Translations under genes and position numbers: made by a program
Shown here: positions 1 through 8,790 of the stretch, one piece after another
Numbering within the stretch: position 1 is the stretch's first letter
Layout of the letters: the number at the start of each line of letters is the position of its first letter
The notes under the pieces: model-generated
The model's database searches: none
What the model saw: only the letters and a program-made list of their open reading frames with translations
Told to the model about the DNA's origin: nothing
Source of the DNA: Orlajensenia leifsoniae
Lineage (GTDB): Bacteria; Actinomycetota; Actinomycetes; Actinomycetales; Microbacteriaceae
Assembly: GCF_004570845.1 (NCBI RefSeq)
Contig: NZ_SPQZ01000005.1
Span: 124,001 to 188,000, forward strand
Direction of reading: 5' to 3'
DNA length: 64,000 bases

Positions 1-68
1 CTGTTTTGTAAACCTCACTAACATAAGAGGGGGGTGGCTCAGGGACGGTCGACCCCGGGAGGAGTCCC

Positions 69-2447
69 ATGAGCGCAGCGGCACGGATCGACGCTGCGGA
101 GGGGCTCGCGCTCCTGCGCTCCGACGGTCTCCTCGTGGCTCCCCACGTCGCCGGCTTCCTCGTGCGGGCCGTCGACGGCGACCCGGCCGCCCTGCGGGAG
201 TTGGCGTTCGTGCTCGACGCGCGGCAGCTGATCGGGGCGCGAGCCCTCCCCGACCCACTTCCTGTGACCCCGCGCATCGAGCAGCTCCACGGAGCACGAC
301 TCGACGCTCTCTCGCCCGCCGATCGTCGCACTCTGCTCATCGCGGCCGTGAGTGTGGTGAGCCGCACCGGAATCCTGCTCGGCGCATCGGGCGCCACGAT
401 CGACGGCCTGGTGCATGGGGAACTCGTGGGAGCGCTGCAGCTGGTCTCCGGCCGCTTCGCCGTGGCCGATCCGCGCGTGCGCGCGCTCGTGCACGAGCGC
501 GCGAGCCTCGCGGAGCGCACCGAGGCCCACGCCGCCCTCGCCGTCACTCACGAGTCACGGGCGGACTGGGACCTGGCCGCCTGGCACCGGTCGCTGTCGG
601 CCCTGGCCGGAGACCCCACCCTCGCCCCGCGTCTGCTGGCACTGGGACGCTCGGCCCTCGCCGCGGGCGACGGGGTCTGGGCTCTGGCGATCGCCCGCGA
701 GACCGCGAGCCATGCGCGCGGCGACGACCTCGTGCGGGCCGTCGCGCTGGCCGGGGCGTCCGCACTGCACGCCGGCCACGTCGACGATGCCGTCGAATGG
801 CTCCGGCAGGCCACGGCGTCACCACGGCTGACGGATGCTGCCGCGAGCCTCGGCGCCTACACCCGGGCCGTACTGCTGGCGGAGGGCTTCATCCCCGAGG
901 ACGAGCTGCTCGCCTTCGCGGCGAACGCTCGGGCCGCCGCCGACGCGGGCGCGGAAGCGGAATCATCGCGCCGTGTGGCCGAGAGCCTGGCCGAGGCTTT
1001 CGATACCGCCGCGTCGCTGTTCGCCGAACGAGGCTCCCGCCGGGGCGTCACCCGCATGCGCCGAGCCGCCCAGGAGACCAGGCACGACGCGGGGATCGAC
1101 CGCCCGGACCGCACGCGGTCGGCCGCCGAGGACTGGGCCGACGCCCTCGCTCCCCGACCGGCATCCCGTGCCTCCGAGGACGTGCCGGCCGCCCCGGCTC
1201 CGGGCCCCGACCACGTCGTCGGCTTCTCGACCCGTGCGTGCGCTGAAGCCATCGGACTCGCCAGGGCCGAGAGATTCGGCGATGCCAGAAGGGTCGTCGC
1301 GCGGGCCGTCGTCGGTCAGGCCTCGATCCCGACCCCGTTCCGCGCACGCGCCGACCTCCTTCCGGCTGCTCCTCGCGCCTCGGCGCTGATCGAGGCAGAG
1401 CTCGTGGTCGTGCGCGCTCTCATCGACTGCTGGGCTGGCCGGCACGCCCGCGCGGCGGACGACCTGCGCGAAGCCGCCCTGCGCCTGCCCGTCTCCCTCG
1501 TCTGCGGCGGGATCGCCGCCGCATTGCTCCTGCGTCTCGAGGCCTTCCGCGCGGCGTCGCCCGGAGCACCCGGAGTCGAACCCGATCCCGTGGCGGCCGC
1601 CGTCGCCGAGACGGCTCCGGTCGCCGGGCAGGAGGCCGACCGCGTCGAGCACCGCATCGATCAGGCCGTCACGGCGTGGCTGGCCGGAGACATCGGCTCC
1701 GCAGCCTCGCACCTGCTGGTCACGGGTTCGACCACCAGGACCGGACGCGGTGCCGTGTTCCCCCTGCCCGGCATCGACGACACCGTGGTGCTGGCCGAGG
1801 CCGGGTGGACCCACGCCGCCCGGGCGAACCTCGCCGCACTGCACGGGAAGTCCGGCGGCGAACGCAGCGCCGACGCCAACGCCGACGCGATCATGGGGTT
1901 CGCCCTGCACCGGGCGGCGGCGGTGCTCCGCGCCGAACTCGCCCTCGACGACGTGGCCGATCGCTCCGCGCGGATCCGTCGAGCGGAGGAGTTGAGTGCG
2001 CGGCTGCCATCGCCCTTCGATCGCGCACGCACAGAGCTGGCGCTGGCCCGAGCCCTGCTCGAGACCGGCGACGACCACCGCGCGCAGCTGCGCCTCGTGG
2101 CGGCGGCCGAGCACTTCCGAGAGGCCGGTCACGAACGGCTCGGCCTGGTGGCGGCCGGGTTGGCGTCGCGGCAGGCCGGTCGCTCGATGCGAGAGGAGCA
2201 TCCGTCGCCCCACCAGCAGAAGGCGGCGCAGGCCGTCACGATTCCCCGCACCTGGGCGGCCGAGCTGACAGCGCGCGAACGCGACGTGGCCGAACTCGTC
2301 ATCCGCGGCCGGTCGAATCGCGACGTGGCAGATGAACTGCACCTCGCCGTGCGCACGGTCGAGGTGCACCTGGGACGGGTGTACGCGAAGACCGGTGTGC
2401 GCTCACGCACCGAACTCAGCTACCTGGCACTACGTAGTTCCCCGTAG
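69..2447 (+). CDS. Large LuxR-type transcriptional regulator without a recognisable ATPase domain
   Basis: The 792-residue product ends in a LuxR/GerE helix-turn-helix at about residues 735-790 (LTARERDVAELVIRGRSN followed by TVEVHLGRVYAKTG), which fixes it as a DNA-binding regulator. The long N-terminal part is alanine- and leucine-rich helical sequence resembling the tetratricopeptide-like half of LAL/MalT regulators, but no Walker A motif is visible, so the NTPase module of classical LAL proteins is absent. The start at 69 is chosen because GGGAGGAG lies just upstream (58-65). It is transcribed towards a chitinase gene 134 bases downstream, so control of that gene is plausible by position only. 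The target genes and ligand are unknown. Confidence 0.8.
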   Translation: MSAAARIDAAEGLALLRSDGLLVAPHVAGFLVRAVDGDPAALRELAFVLDARQLIGARALPDPLPVTPRIEQLHGARLDALSPADRRTLLIAAVSVVSRTGILLGASGATIDGLVHGELVGALQLVSGRFAVADPRVRALVHERASLAERTEAHAALAVTHESRADWDLAAWHRSLSALAGDPTLAPRLLALGRSALAAGDGVWALAIARETASHARGDDLVRAVALAGASALHAGHVDDAVEWLRQATASPRLTDAAASLGAYTRAVLLAEGFIPEDELLAFAANARAAADAGAEAESSRRVAESLAEAFDTAASLFAERGSRRGVTRMRRAAQETRHDAGIDRPDRTRSAAEDWADALAPRPASRASEDVPAAPAPGPDHVVGFSTRACAEAIGLARAERFGDARRVVARAVVGQASIPTPFRARADLLPAAPRASALIEAELVVVRALIDCWAGRHARAADDLREAALRLPVSLVCGGIAAALLLRLEAFRAASPGAPGVEPDPVAAAVAETAPVAGQEADRVEHRIDQAVTAWLAGDIGSAASHLLVTGSTTRTGRGAVFPLPGIDDTVVLAEAGWTHAARANLAALHGKSGGERSADANADAIMGFALHRAAAVLRAELALDDVADRSARIRRAEELSARLPSPFDRARTELALARALLETGDDHRAQLRLVAAAEHFREAGHERLGLVAAGLASRQAGRSMREEHPSPHQQKAAQAVTIPRTWAAELTARERDVAELVIRGRSNRDVADELHLAVRTVEVHLGRVYAKTGVRSRTELSYLALRSSP

Positions 2448-2451
2448 TCGT

Positions 2452-2465
2452 CCCCCGCCCGGGGG
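2452..2465. terminator. Short GC hairpin after the LuxR-type gene
   Basis: CCCCC (2452-2456), a four-base loop and GGGGG (2461-2465) form a short hairpin just after the stop codon. It lacks a T-tract and is only a weak terminator candidate. The remaining intergenic bases up to the chitinase hold its ribosome binding site (AAGGGA about 9 bases before the start); no DasR-type palindrome is visible. Confidence 0.25.
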
Positions 2466-2581
2466 TCGAACCATGTGGATTCTCCCGATCCGCCGACAGC
2501 TCGGTCGCTCCTACCGTTGGCTCACCGCTCGCGACCCGAACGCAGCGTGCTCTCCCCACATCACACGACAAGGGACCACGC

Positions 2582-4417
2582 ATGAAAACATCACGTACGA
2601 CACACCAGGGCCGAGGGCTCCGACGCATCCTGGGGGTGGCAGGCGCCGTCGCCGGGGCCGCACTCATCGCGTCGTCGCTCACCACCATCACGGCCACAGC
2701 AGCACCGACGGCCGTCTCGGCCGCAGCCTCGGAACTGAATGGATACCGCAACGTCGGGTACTTCGTGCAGTGGGGCGTCTACGCCCGCGGCTACAAGGTG
2801 AAGCAGATCGACACCTCGGGCACCGCAGCCAACCTCACCGCGATCAACTACTCCTTCGGCAACATCAAGAACGACACGCTGAAGTGCTTCATCGCCAACA
2901 AGGCCCAGGGCACCGGGCCGACCGGGTCAGACGGGGCCGGTGACGCCTGGGCCGACTTCGGCATGGGCTACAGCGCGGCCGACTCCGTCTCCGGGGTCGC
3001 AGACACCTGGGACCAGCCGCTCGCCGGCTCGTTCAACCAGCTCAAGCAGCTGAAGGCCAAGCACCCGAATGTGAAGCCGATCATCTCGCTCGGTGGCTGG
3101 ACCTGGTCGAAGAACTTCTCGAAGGCAGCGGCGACGGATGCCTCCCGCAAGGCTCTCGTCTCCTCGTGCATCGACCTCTACATCAAGGGAAACCTCCCGG
3201 TCATCGACGGACGCGGCGGCACCGGTGCTGCCGCCAACGTCTTCGACGGGATCGACATCGACTGGGAGTGGCCGGGCTCGCCGAACGGCCTCGAGGGCAA
3301 CTACGTCGACACGGCCAACGACGCCCGGAACTTCAAGGCGCTGCTCAAGGAGTTCCGCACCCAGCTCGACGCCTACGGAGCCACCATCGGCAAGCACTAC
3401 ACGCTGAGCGCGTTCCTGCCGGCGAACACAGCCGACATCGCCTCGGGCGGATGGAACGACCCCGAGATCTTCACGTATCTCGACTACGGCAACATCCAGG
3501 GTTACGACCTCTGGGGAGCCTGGGATCCGACCCTCACCGGCCACCAGGGCAATCTCTACAAGGACCCGGCCGACCCGCGCCCGAAGAAGTTCGACGTCGA
3601 CACCGCCGTGAACGCCTACATCAACGCGGGCATCAAGCCCTCGCAGCTCGGACTCGGCCTCGCCGCCTACGGGCGCGGCTGGCAGGGTGCGACGAAGAGC
3701 ACACCCTGGGGACCCGCGACGGCTGCAGCCCCCGGAACCTATGAGGCGGGCAACGAGGACTACGACAAGCTGAAGACGCTCGGAACCGAGTACTACGACG
3801 CCGCTGTGGGAGCGGCCTGGCGCTACGACGGCAACCAGTGGTGGTCGTACGACAGCCCGCGCACCATCGCCCAGAAGGCCGACTACATCGTGGCCAAGGG
3901 GCTCGGCGGTGGCATGTGGTGGGAGCTCTCCGGCAACAAGGACGGCAGTCTCGTCGGCACCCTGGCCACCAAGCTGAAGGCGGCGAAGACGGGTCCGGTG
4001 ACCACGCCGACGACGCCCACGACACCCCCGACGACCCCGCCCACCACTCCGCCGACGACGCCTCCCACGACGCCGCCGACGGCCTGCTCGGCCCCGGCGT
4101 GGAGCGCGACGGCCGTCTACACGGGCGGTACCGTCGTCAGCTACAGCGGCAACGAGTACACGGCGAAGTGGTGGACCCAGGGCAACACCCCCGGATCATC
4201 CGACCCGTGGTCGCTGACGAAGTCGTGCACCACGACGACCCCCACGACCCCGCCGACGACTCCGCCGACGACTCCGGGCGCCAACGCCTGGAGCGCGACG
4301 GCGGTCTACGTCGCCGGTGCAACCGTCACCTACGGCGGCCTCACCTACAAGGCCTCCTGGTGGACGCAGGGCGACACCCCCGGCACCTCGCCGTGGGGTC
4401 CGTGGAAGGTGGTCTGA
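2582..4417 (+). CDS. Secreted GH18 chitinase with two chitin-binding domains
   Basis: This 611-residue enzyme hydrolyses beta-1,4 links in chitin outside the cell. An N-terminal signal peptide (basic start, hydrophobic stretch to about residue 41) is followed by a glycoside hydrolase 18 barrel with the SLGGW substrate strand and the catalytic DxxDxDxE motif (DGIDIDWE, catalytic Glu about residue 229). Two small C-terminal domains of the CBM5/12 type follow at about residues 501-548 and 567-611, each with the AWSATAVY start and KWWTQG or SWWTQG aromatic motif. They are joined by Thr-Pro linkers built from repeated PTTP units (about 475-500 and 549-565). A large LuxR-type regulator precedes it and a strong hairpin follows it, so it is probably monocistronic. 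Confidence 0.95.
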   Translation: MKTSRTTHQGRGLRRILGVAGAVAGAALIASSLTTITATAAPTAVSAAASELNGYRNVGYFVQWGVYARGYKVKQIDTSGTAANLTAINYSFGNIKNDTLKCFIANKAQGTGPTGSDGAGDAWADFGMGYSAADSVSGVADTWDQPLAGSFNQLKQLKAKHPNVKPIISLGGWTWSKNFSKAAATDASRKALVSSCIDLYIKGNLPVIDGRGGTGAAANVFDGIDIDWEWPGSPNGLEGNYVDTANDARNFKALLKEFRTQLDAYGATIGKHYTLSAFLPANTADIASGGWNDPEIFTYLDYGNIQGYDLWGAWDPTLTGHQGNLYKDPADPRPKKFDVDTAVNAYINAGIKPSQLGLGLAAYGRGWQGATKSTPWGPATAAAPGTYEAGNEDYDKLKTLGTEYYDAAVGAAWRYDGNQWWSYDSPRTIAQKADYIVAKGLGGGMWWELSGNKDGSLVGTLATKLKAAKTGPVTTPTTPTTPPTTPPTTPPTTPPTTPPTACSAPAWSATAVYTGGTVVSYSGNEYTAKWWTQGNTPGSSDPWSLTKSCTTTTPTTPPTTPPTTPGANAWSATAVYVAGATVTYGGLTYKASWWTQGDTPGTSPWGPWKVV

Positions 4418-4447
4418 GTCGCCCGGATGAGCTCGTGATCCAGTGAC

Positions 4448-4494
4448 GACTGTGGGCGGATGCCGGCGATGAGCCGCGGCATCCGCCCACAGTC
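4448..4494. terminator. Perfect 18-bp stem terminator after the chitinase gene
   Basis: Bases 4448-4465 (GACTGTGGGCGGATGCCG) pair perfectly with 4477-4494 across an 11-base loop. It sits 30 bases after the chitinase stop codon. There is no T-tract, as is common for high-GC actinobacterial terminators. The stem contains the GGATGCC word that recurs across the window. Confidence 0.75.
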
Positions 4495-4499
4495 ATGTC

Positions 4500-4577
4500 C
4501 GACCCCAGATCCTCCGTCACGCCAAGAACACGAAGTCTGACCGCGACAAGGACGGCATCGCCTGCGAGAAGCGCTGA
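4500..4577 (+). pseudogene. Possible relic of an excalibur calcium-binding domain gene
   Basis: In the frame ending with TGA at 4575-4577 the last codons read KNTKSDRDKDGIACEKR. The DRDKDGIACE segment matches the calcium-loop signature of excalibur domains (DxDxDGxxCE), which normally close small secreted proteins. No start codon or complete domain is visible upstream because the frame runs back through the chitinase terminator hairpin. I read it as a 3-prime remnant of a lost gene. A chance match is possible given the short length, but the motif and the in-frame stop directly after it argue against that. Confidence 0.45.
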
Positions 4578-4605
4578 CCGCACCCGCTGTGCGCGGATCG
4601 AGCCT

Positions 4606-5385
4606 CTAGGAGCAGGTTCCCGTCTGCGCCAGGTCGGCGATGACCAGGTCGCCCGCCTGGAAACGGACGGTCACGGAGTCCGTTGCAACCTCGGCACCGG
4701 TGAGGTCCACCCCGGCCGGGATCTGGTCGGCGATGCAGAACGACACGGTGTTGTCGGCCAGGACTGCGTCGATCAGGCCCGAGATGTCGATGGAGGCAGA
4801 CCCTGCCGCGAGCTCCCCCGAGGTCGGCGTGAAGACCAGGGAGTCGGCCGTCGTCGACGGCTGAGCCGTGAGCGTGAAGGTCAACGGGATGCCGATGAAG
4901 GTCTGCGACACCGAATAGGTGACGGTTCCGTCACCCAGGGTGATGTCGGCGTCGGTGCCGTTCTTCTGAAGCAGGCTGTCGAGGCCGGCCTGGTCGAACG
5001 CCACGCTGCCCGTGACGGTGTTCACGGGCTTGCTCATGTCGGTCGGCACGCCGTTGGCCTGGATCGTGACGTCGAGCGGGGTGCCGTCGAAGGCGATCCC
5101 CTCGGCGTCGACGTGCACGGATTCGAACGATCCGCCGAGGTACTGCGCGATGACGCTCGCCCCGCCGATGGTCACGTCGATGTCGTCGGGCGAGACCGTC
5201 GTGCCCTCCTCGGAGCTCAGCTTCTCCGCGAACTTCTCCGCGACGAGCCGCTCCCCCGTGCTGCGCGCGATCGAATCGGCGATGAAGTAGGCGGCGACGA
5301 GGGCCGCCACCAGGACGACGAGCACGATGGCGACCACGATCGGCCAGCGCCTCCGGGCCTTCGGTGCGTCGACTGCTGCTGTCAT
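4606..5385 (-). CDS. DUF2993/LmeA-family lipid-binding membrane-anchored protein
   Basis: The 259-residue protein has a short basic N-terminus, one transmembrane helix at about residues 14-36 (WPIVVAIVLVVLVAALVAAY) and an extracytoplasmic domain with the pattern of DUF2993 proteins. In mycobacteria the family member LmeA binds phospholipid and aids lipomannan elongation; whether this protein does the same is inference. It lies 38 bases downstream of argS on the same strand and may be co-transcribed with it. It ends convergently with the chitinase region. Confidence 0.8.
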   Translation of the reverse strand: MTAAVDAPKARRRWPIVVAIVLVVLVAALVAAYFIADSIARSTGERLVAEKFAEKLSSEEGTTVSPDDIDVTIGGASVIAQYLGGSFESVHVDAEGIAFDGTPLDVTIQANGVPTDMSKPVNTVTGSVAFDQAGLDSLLQKNGTDADITLGDGTVTYSVSQTFIGIPLTFTLTAQPSTTADSLVFTPTSGELAAGSASIDISGLIDAVLADNTVSFCIADQIPAGVDLTGAEVATDSVTVRFQAGDLVIADLAQTGTCS

Positions 5386-5423
5386 GGAGTCCCCCGTGTC
5401 GAGTCGAACGTTGCGTGCCGTCG

Positions 5424-7097
5424 TTACATGCGATCCGGTGCCGAGACGCCGAGCAGGTCGAGGCCGTTGCGGATCACGATACCGGTGGCGTCATTCAGCC
5501 ACAGCCTGGTGCGGTGCACGTCCTCGACGGCACCGTCGCCGAGCGGGATCACGCGGCAGTTGTCGTACCAGCGGTGATAGAGCCCGGCGACCTCCTCGAG
5601 GTAGCGCGCGACGCGGTGCGGCTCCCGCAGCTCGGCCGACTGGGCGACGATGCGCGGGAACTCCTGCAGCGCGCCGAGCAGAGCCGATTCGGTCTCGTGC
5701 TCCAGCAGTTCGGGAGCGAAGACGCTGCGGTCGACGCCCGAGCTCGCGGCGTTGCGCCCCACGGCCGCCGTGCGGGCGTGCGCGTACTGCACGTAGAAGA
5801 CGGGGTTGTCATTCGTGCGGCGCTGGAGGATCTCGGGGTCGATCGTGAGGGGCGAGTCGGCCGGGTAGCGCGCCAGCGTGTAGCGGAGGGCATCCGTTCC
5901 CAACCAGGCCTGCAGGTCGTCGAGCTCGATGATGTTGCCTGCGCGCTTGGAGAGCTTGGCCCCGTTGATGCTCACGAGCTGCCCGATGAGCACCTCGACG
6001 TCCTTCTCGGGGTCGTCTCCGGCGGCGCCGGCGAGGGCCTTGAGGCGGTGCACGTAGCCGTGGTGGTCGGCACCGAGGAGGTAGATCTTGTGCGCGAAGC
6101 CGCGGTCGCCCTTGTCGAGGTAGTACGCGGCGTCGGCGGCGAAGTAGGTGTAGACGCCGTTGCCTCGACGGATGACGCGATCCTTGTCGTCGCCGAAGTC
6201 GGTGGTGCGCACCCAGACGGCGTCGTCCTCGTCGAAGACGTGGCCCTGAGCCCGCAGGCGCTCGACGGCGGTATCGATAGCGCTCAGTCCGTCGTCGTCG
6301 ACGGCGTGTAGGCGGCGCTCGCTCGTGAACACGTCGAAGTGGACGTTGAAGCGCTCGAGCGACGCACGGATCTCGCCGAGCTGCAGCTCGTAGGCGATCT
6401 CGCGGGCCACGTGCAGCGCCTGCGCATCATCGAGCTCGAGCAGCTTCGGCTCGCGATCGAGCACGCGAGCGGCGAGGTCGGCGATGTAGCTGCCCGGGTA
6501 ACCGCCCTCCGGCGTCGGCTCGCCCTTGACGGCCGCGAGGATGGACAGACCGAAGTTGTCCATCTGGTTGCCGGCGTCGTTGATGTAGTACTCGTTGGAG
6601 ACGGATGCGCCCGCAGCACGGAGCACCCGGCTGATCGAATCGCCGAGGGCCGCCCAGCGGGTGTGGCCGATGTGCAGCGGACCGGTGGGGTTCGCCGAGA
6701 CGAACTCGAGGTTGATGGCGGGACCGGCGAGCGCGGTGCTGTGCCCGAAGGACGCGCCGGCGTCGACGATGGTCTGGGCGAGCGCGCCGGCCGCTGCGGC
6801 ATCCAGTCGGATGTTGATGAAACCCGGACCGGCGACCTCGACCGAGGCGATGCCGTCGACGTCGCTGATGCTCGAGGCGAGTTCCGCCGCGAACTCGCGG
6901 GGGTTCATGCCGAGGCGCTTCGCCAACTTCATGGCGATGTTCGACGCCCAGTCGCCGTGGTCGCGGTTCTTGGGGCGCTCGAGGGTGACATCCGACAGCT
7001 CGATCGTCACGTCGGCGTCGGAACCCGCCGCGCGTCGTCGTTCGAGCAGGGAGTTCACCTGGTCGAAGAGGGCCTGGGAGAGTTCGAGCGGAGTCAC
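5424..7097 (-). CDS. argS: Arginyl-tRNA synthetase
   Basis: Class I aminoacyl-tRNA synthetase that charges tRNA-Arg. The 557-residue length is normal for the family. The HIGH motif is at residues 142-145 (PTGPLHIGHTR), the KMSKS-equivalent is KLSKRAGN, and the N-terminal additional domain and C-terminal anticodon domain are both present. An upstream ATG at 7286 would add 63 residues of non-conserved sequence overlapping the divergent lipoprotein gene, so I place the start at the GTG at 7097, which is preceded eight bases upstream by a TAAGAT -10 box (7106-7111), suggesting a leaderless transcript. A tRNA-Arg gene lies nearby at 7860. Confidence 0.95.
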   Translation of the reverse strand: MTPLELSQALFDQVNSLLERRRAAGSDADVTIELSDVTLERPKNRDHGDWASNIAMKLAKRLGMNPREFAAELASSISDVDGIASVEVAGPGFINIRLDAAAAGALAQTIVDAGASFGHSTALAGPAINLEFVSANPTGPLHIGHTRWAALGDSISRVLRAAGASVSNEYYINDAGNQMDNFGLSILAAVKGEPTPEGGYPGSYIADLAARVLDREPKLLELDDAQALHVAREIAYELQLGEIRASLERFNVHFDVFTSERRLHAVDDDGLSAIDTAVERLRAQGHVFDEDDAVWVRTTDFGDDKDRVIRRGNGVYTYFAADAAYYLDKGDRGFAHKIYLLGADHHGYVHRLKALAGAAGDDPEKDVEVLIGQLVSINGAKLSKRAGNIIELDDLQAWLGTDALRYTLARYPADSPLTIDPEILQRRTNDNPVFYVQYAHARTAAVGRNAASSGVDRSVFAPELLEHETESALLGALQEFPRIVAQSAELREPHRVARYLEEVAGLYHRWYDNCRVIPLGDGAVEDVHRTRLWLNDATGIVIRNGLDLLGVSAPDRM

Positions 7098-7155
7098 GAC
7101 TACCGATCTTACCGTCGGGCGCGGTTCGCTCAGCGTCAGCGCAGATCGGCGTTGG

Positions 7156-7161
7156 TAGGGT
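7156..7161 (+). promoter_or_regulatory. -10 box of a leaderless promoter for the lipoprotein at 7169
   Basis: TAGGGT lies seven bases before the ATG at 7169, the distance expected if transcription starts at the start codon. There is no convincing Shine-Dalgarno sequence. A divergent -10 box for argS lies at 7106-7111. Confidence 0.5.
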
Positions 7162-7168
7162 TCTGCCC

Positions 7169-7792
7169 ATGCCCAGCCGACTGCACAGCGCCTCCATCGT
7201 CGCTCTCCTTCCCGCCGTCCTGGCGGTCGGTCTGCTGGCCGGCTGCACGCCGGACGCCGGAACGCCGAACCCGTCGACATCCGCACCGTCCGATTCGGCG
7301 ACGGGCGGCGCCTCGGAGGAGCCGACGACCGACCCCAGCCCCACCCCGACGGTCCCAGCCGGCACGCCTATCACCATCGGCTGCGACGAGCTGCTGACGA
7401 CCGAGGACGTGTACGCCTTCAACCCGAACTTCGGTCCCGCGGCCGACTACACCCCGACGGCGGACTCGGCAGTGGCTGCAGCCGCCGCCGACAACGGCCT
7501 CGCCTGCGGCTGGAGCAACCAGAGCAGCGGGGAGCTGATCGAGGTCGCCGTGGCCAAGCCAGACCCCGCCCAGCTCGTGACGGTGAAGCAGAACGCCGCG
7601 GCCACGATGAACGCCGTTCCCACCTACGGCACTCCCCCGGCCGTCGACGGGTTCTTCTCGCAGTCGCAGGACACCGGCACCGTGCAGGTCTTCACCGAGT
7701 CCGGCTATTGGGTGGTCGCCCGCTCGACGGCGTTCTTCGAGCCGGGCGATGCCGTCGGCATCATCACGCCGGCGCTGTCGCACCTGCCGTAA
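7169..7792 (+). CDS. Lipoprotein of unknown function
   Basis: The 207-residue product begins with a lipoprotein signal peptide whose lipobox LLAGC places the lipidated cysteine at about residue 26. A Thr/Ser/Pro/Asp-rich linker (about 28-70) precedes a globular domain with three further cysteines or near-cysteine positions (GCDELL and LACGW). This layout is common among actinobacterial surface lipoproteins, but I do not recognise a specific family. It stands alone between argS (divergent) and tRNA-Arg. Confidence 0.8.
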   Translation: MPSRLHSASIVALLPAVLAVGLLAGCTPDAGTPNPSTSAPSDSATGGASEEPTTDPSPTPTVPAGTPITIGCDELLTTEDVYAFNPNFGPAADYTPTADSAVAAAAADNGLACGWSNQSSGELIEVAVAKPDPAQLVTVKQNAAATMNAVPTYGTPPAVDGFFSQSQDTGTVQVFTESGYWVVARSTAFFEPGDAVGIITPALSHLP

Positions 7793-7859
7793 CGGTCGGA
7801 ACGAGGGCCCCGCGGTCGGCGTCGACGGCGTCGTGCATGGGGTATTCTCGTTCGAGTGC

Positions 7860-7932
7860 GCCTCCGTAGCTCAGGGGATAGAGCGTCGGTTTCCGGTACC
7901 GTAGGTCGGGGGTTCGAATCCCTCCGGGGGCA
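7860..7932 (+). tRNA. tRNA-Arg (anticodon CCG)
   Basis: The 73-base sequence folds as a cloverleaf: seven-pair acceptor stem (GCCTCCG with CGGGGGC), D arm, anticodon loop TTCCGGT giving anticodon CCG, a five-base variable loop, and a T arm with TTCGAAT. The first pair of the anticodon stem (positions 27-43) is a T-T mismatch. The CCA end is not encoded. It decodes CGG, a frequently used Arg codon in this sequence. Confidence 0.93.
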
Positions 7933-7942
7933 CTGTCGTGAG

Positions 7943-7969
7943 ACGCCCGATCCGTCATGGATCGGGCGT
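7943..7969 (+). terminator. Terminator hairpin after tRNA-Arg
   Basis: An 11-bp perfect stem, ACGCCCGATCC (7943-7953) with GGATCGGGCGT (7959-7969) across a five-base loop, is followed by a T-rich TTCTCTCGTT stretch. It starts 10 bases after the tRNA end. Confidence 0.8.
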
Positions 7970-8018
7970 TCTCTCGTTCCCAGGCCGACTCCGGGTGCAG
8001 AATCGATGGAGAGCCATC

Positions 8019-8696
8019 GTGGACGGACGCCTCTCATCCGACGACATGGTGTCGCGGCAACTCGAGGCCCGCGGCATCCGGGATCCCGCCGTGCTCGCAG
8101 CCATGCGCACGGTGCCGCGTGAACGGTTCGTGCCGCAGGAGCTGATCGCCCACGCCCACGACGACAATCCGTTGCCCATCGGCTCCGACCAGACCATCTC
8201 GCAGCCCTACATCGTGGCGCGGATGCTCGAGGCCGCCGAACTGGACCCGACAGCGAGGGTGCTCGACGTCGGGACCGGCAGCGGGTACGCCGCCGCCGTC
8301 TCCGCCGAGCTCGCCTCGGACGTCGTCTCCATCGAGCGCATCCCCGAACTCGCGGATGCGGCCGCTCGGCGCCTGCGGTCGCTCGGCTACGCCGACATCA
8401 CCGTGCTCGTCGGCGACGGCACGCTCGGTGCGCCGGAGCACGCCCCCTTCGACGCGATCATCGCCGCCGCAGCAGGATCCGACATCCCGCCGGCCTGGGT
8501 GGCCCAGCTCGCGCCGCACGGACGGATCGTGCTGCCCATCGAGGCGGCATCCGGCAGCCAGGAACTCATCGTCGCCACGGTCGGCCACGACGGCAGGCTG
8601 GTACGCCGCGGCCTGGGAGCCGTGCTGTTCGTCCCGCTGATCGGGGAGGCCGGCCTGAAGCGAGGACGCCCCGGCGGGCGCCATCGGCGGGCATGA
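8019..8696 (+). CDS. pcm: Protein-L-isoaspartate O-methyltransferase
   Basis: Repairs isoaspartyl residues in aged proteins with S-adenosylmethionine as methyl donor. The 225-residue product has the family hallmarks: VPRERFVP, the substrate motif DNPLPIG with QTISQPYIVARM, the SAM-binding VLDVGTGSGYAAA (about residues 80-92) and a late GGRIVLP-like strand (APHGRIVLPI). The GTG at 8019 is chosen because GGAGAG (8009-8014) precedes it. A longer in-frame start at 7938 would sit almost against the tRNA end and inside its terminator and is unlikely. Confidence 0.88.
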   Translation: MDGRLSSDDMVSRQLEARGIRDPAVLAAMRTVPRERFVPQELIAHAHDDNPLPIGSDQTISQPYIVARMLEAAELDPTARVLDVGTGSGYAAAVSAELASDVVSIERIPELADAAARRLRSLGYADITVLVGDGTLGAPEHAPFDAIIAAAAGSDIPPAWVAQLAPHGRIVLPIEAASGSQELIVATVGHDGRLVRRGLGAVLFVPLIGEAGLKRGRPGGRHRRA

Positions 8697-8790
8697 CGAG
8701 TCGCGGTGCAGCGTGGCCCGCAACGGGTGCGCGTGCACGCCTGCCGTCGTCGCTGCGCCGAAGGGCATCCGAAGGGGCATACTGAGGATC

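Noticed and set aside
963-2369. Minus-strand open frame opposite the LuxR-type gene
   Set aside because: Arg/Gly/Asp-rich shadow translation with no motif; the plus-strand gene has a ribosome binding site and a clear helix-turn-helix.
2448-2581. DasR operator upstream of the chitinase
   Set aside because: No TGGTCTAGACCA-like palindrome is present in the intergenic region.
7098-7286. Longer argS start at 7286
   Set aside because: It would add 63 non-conserved residues and overlap the divergent lipoprotein and its promoter.
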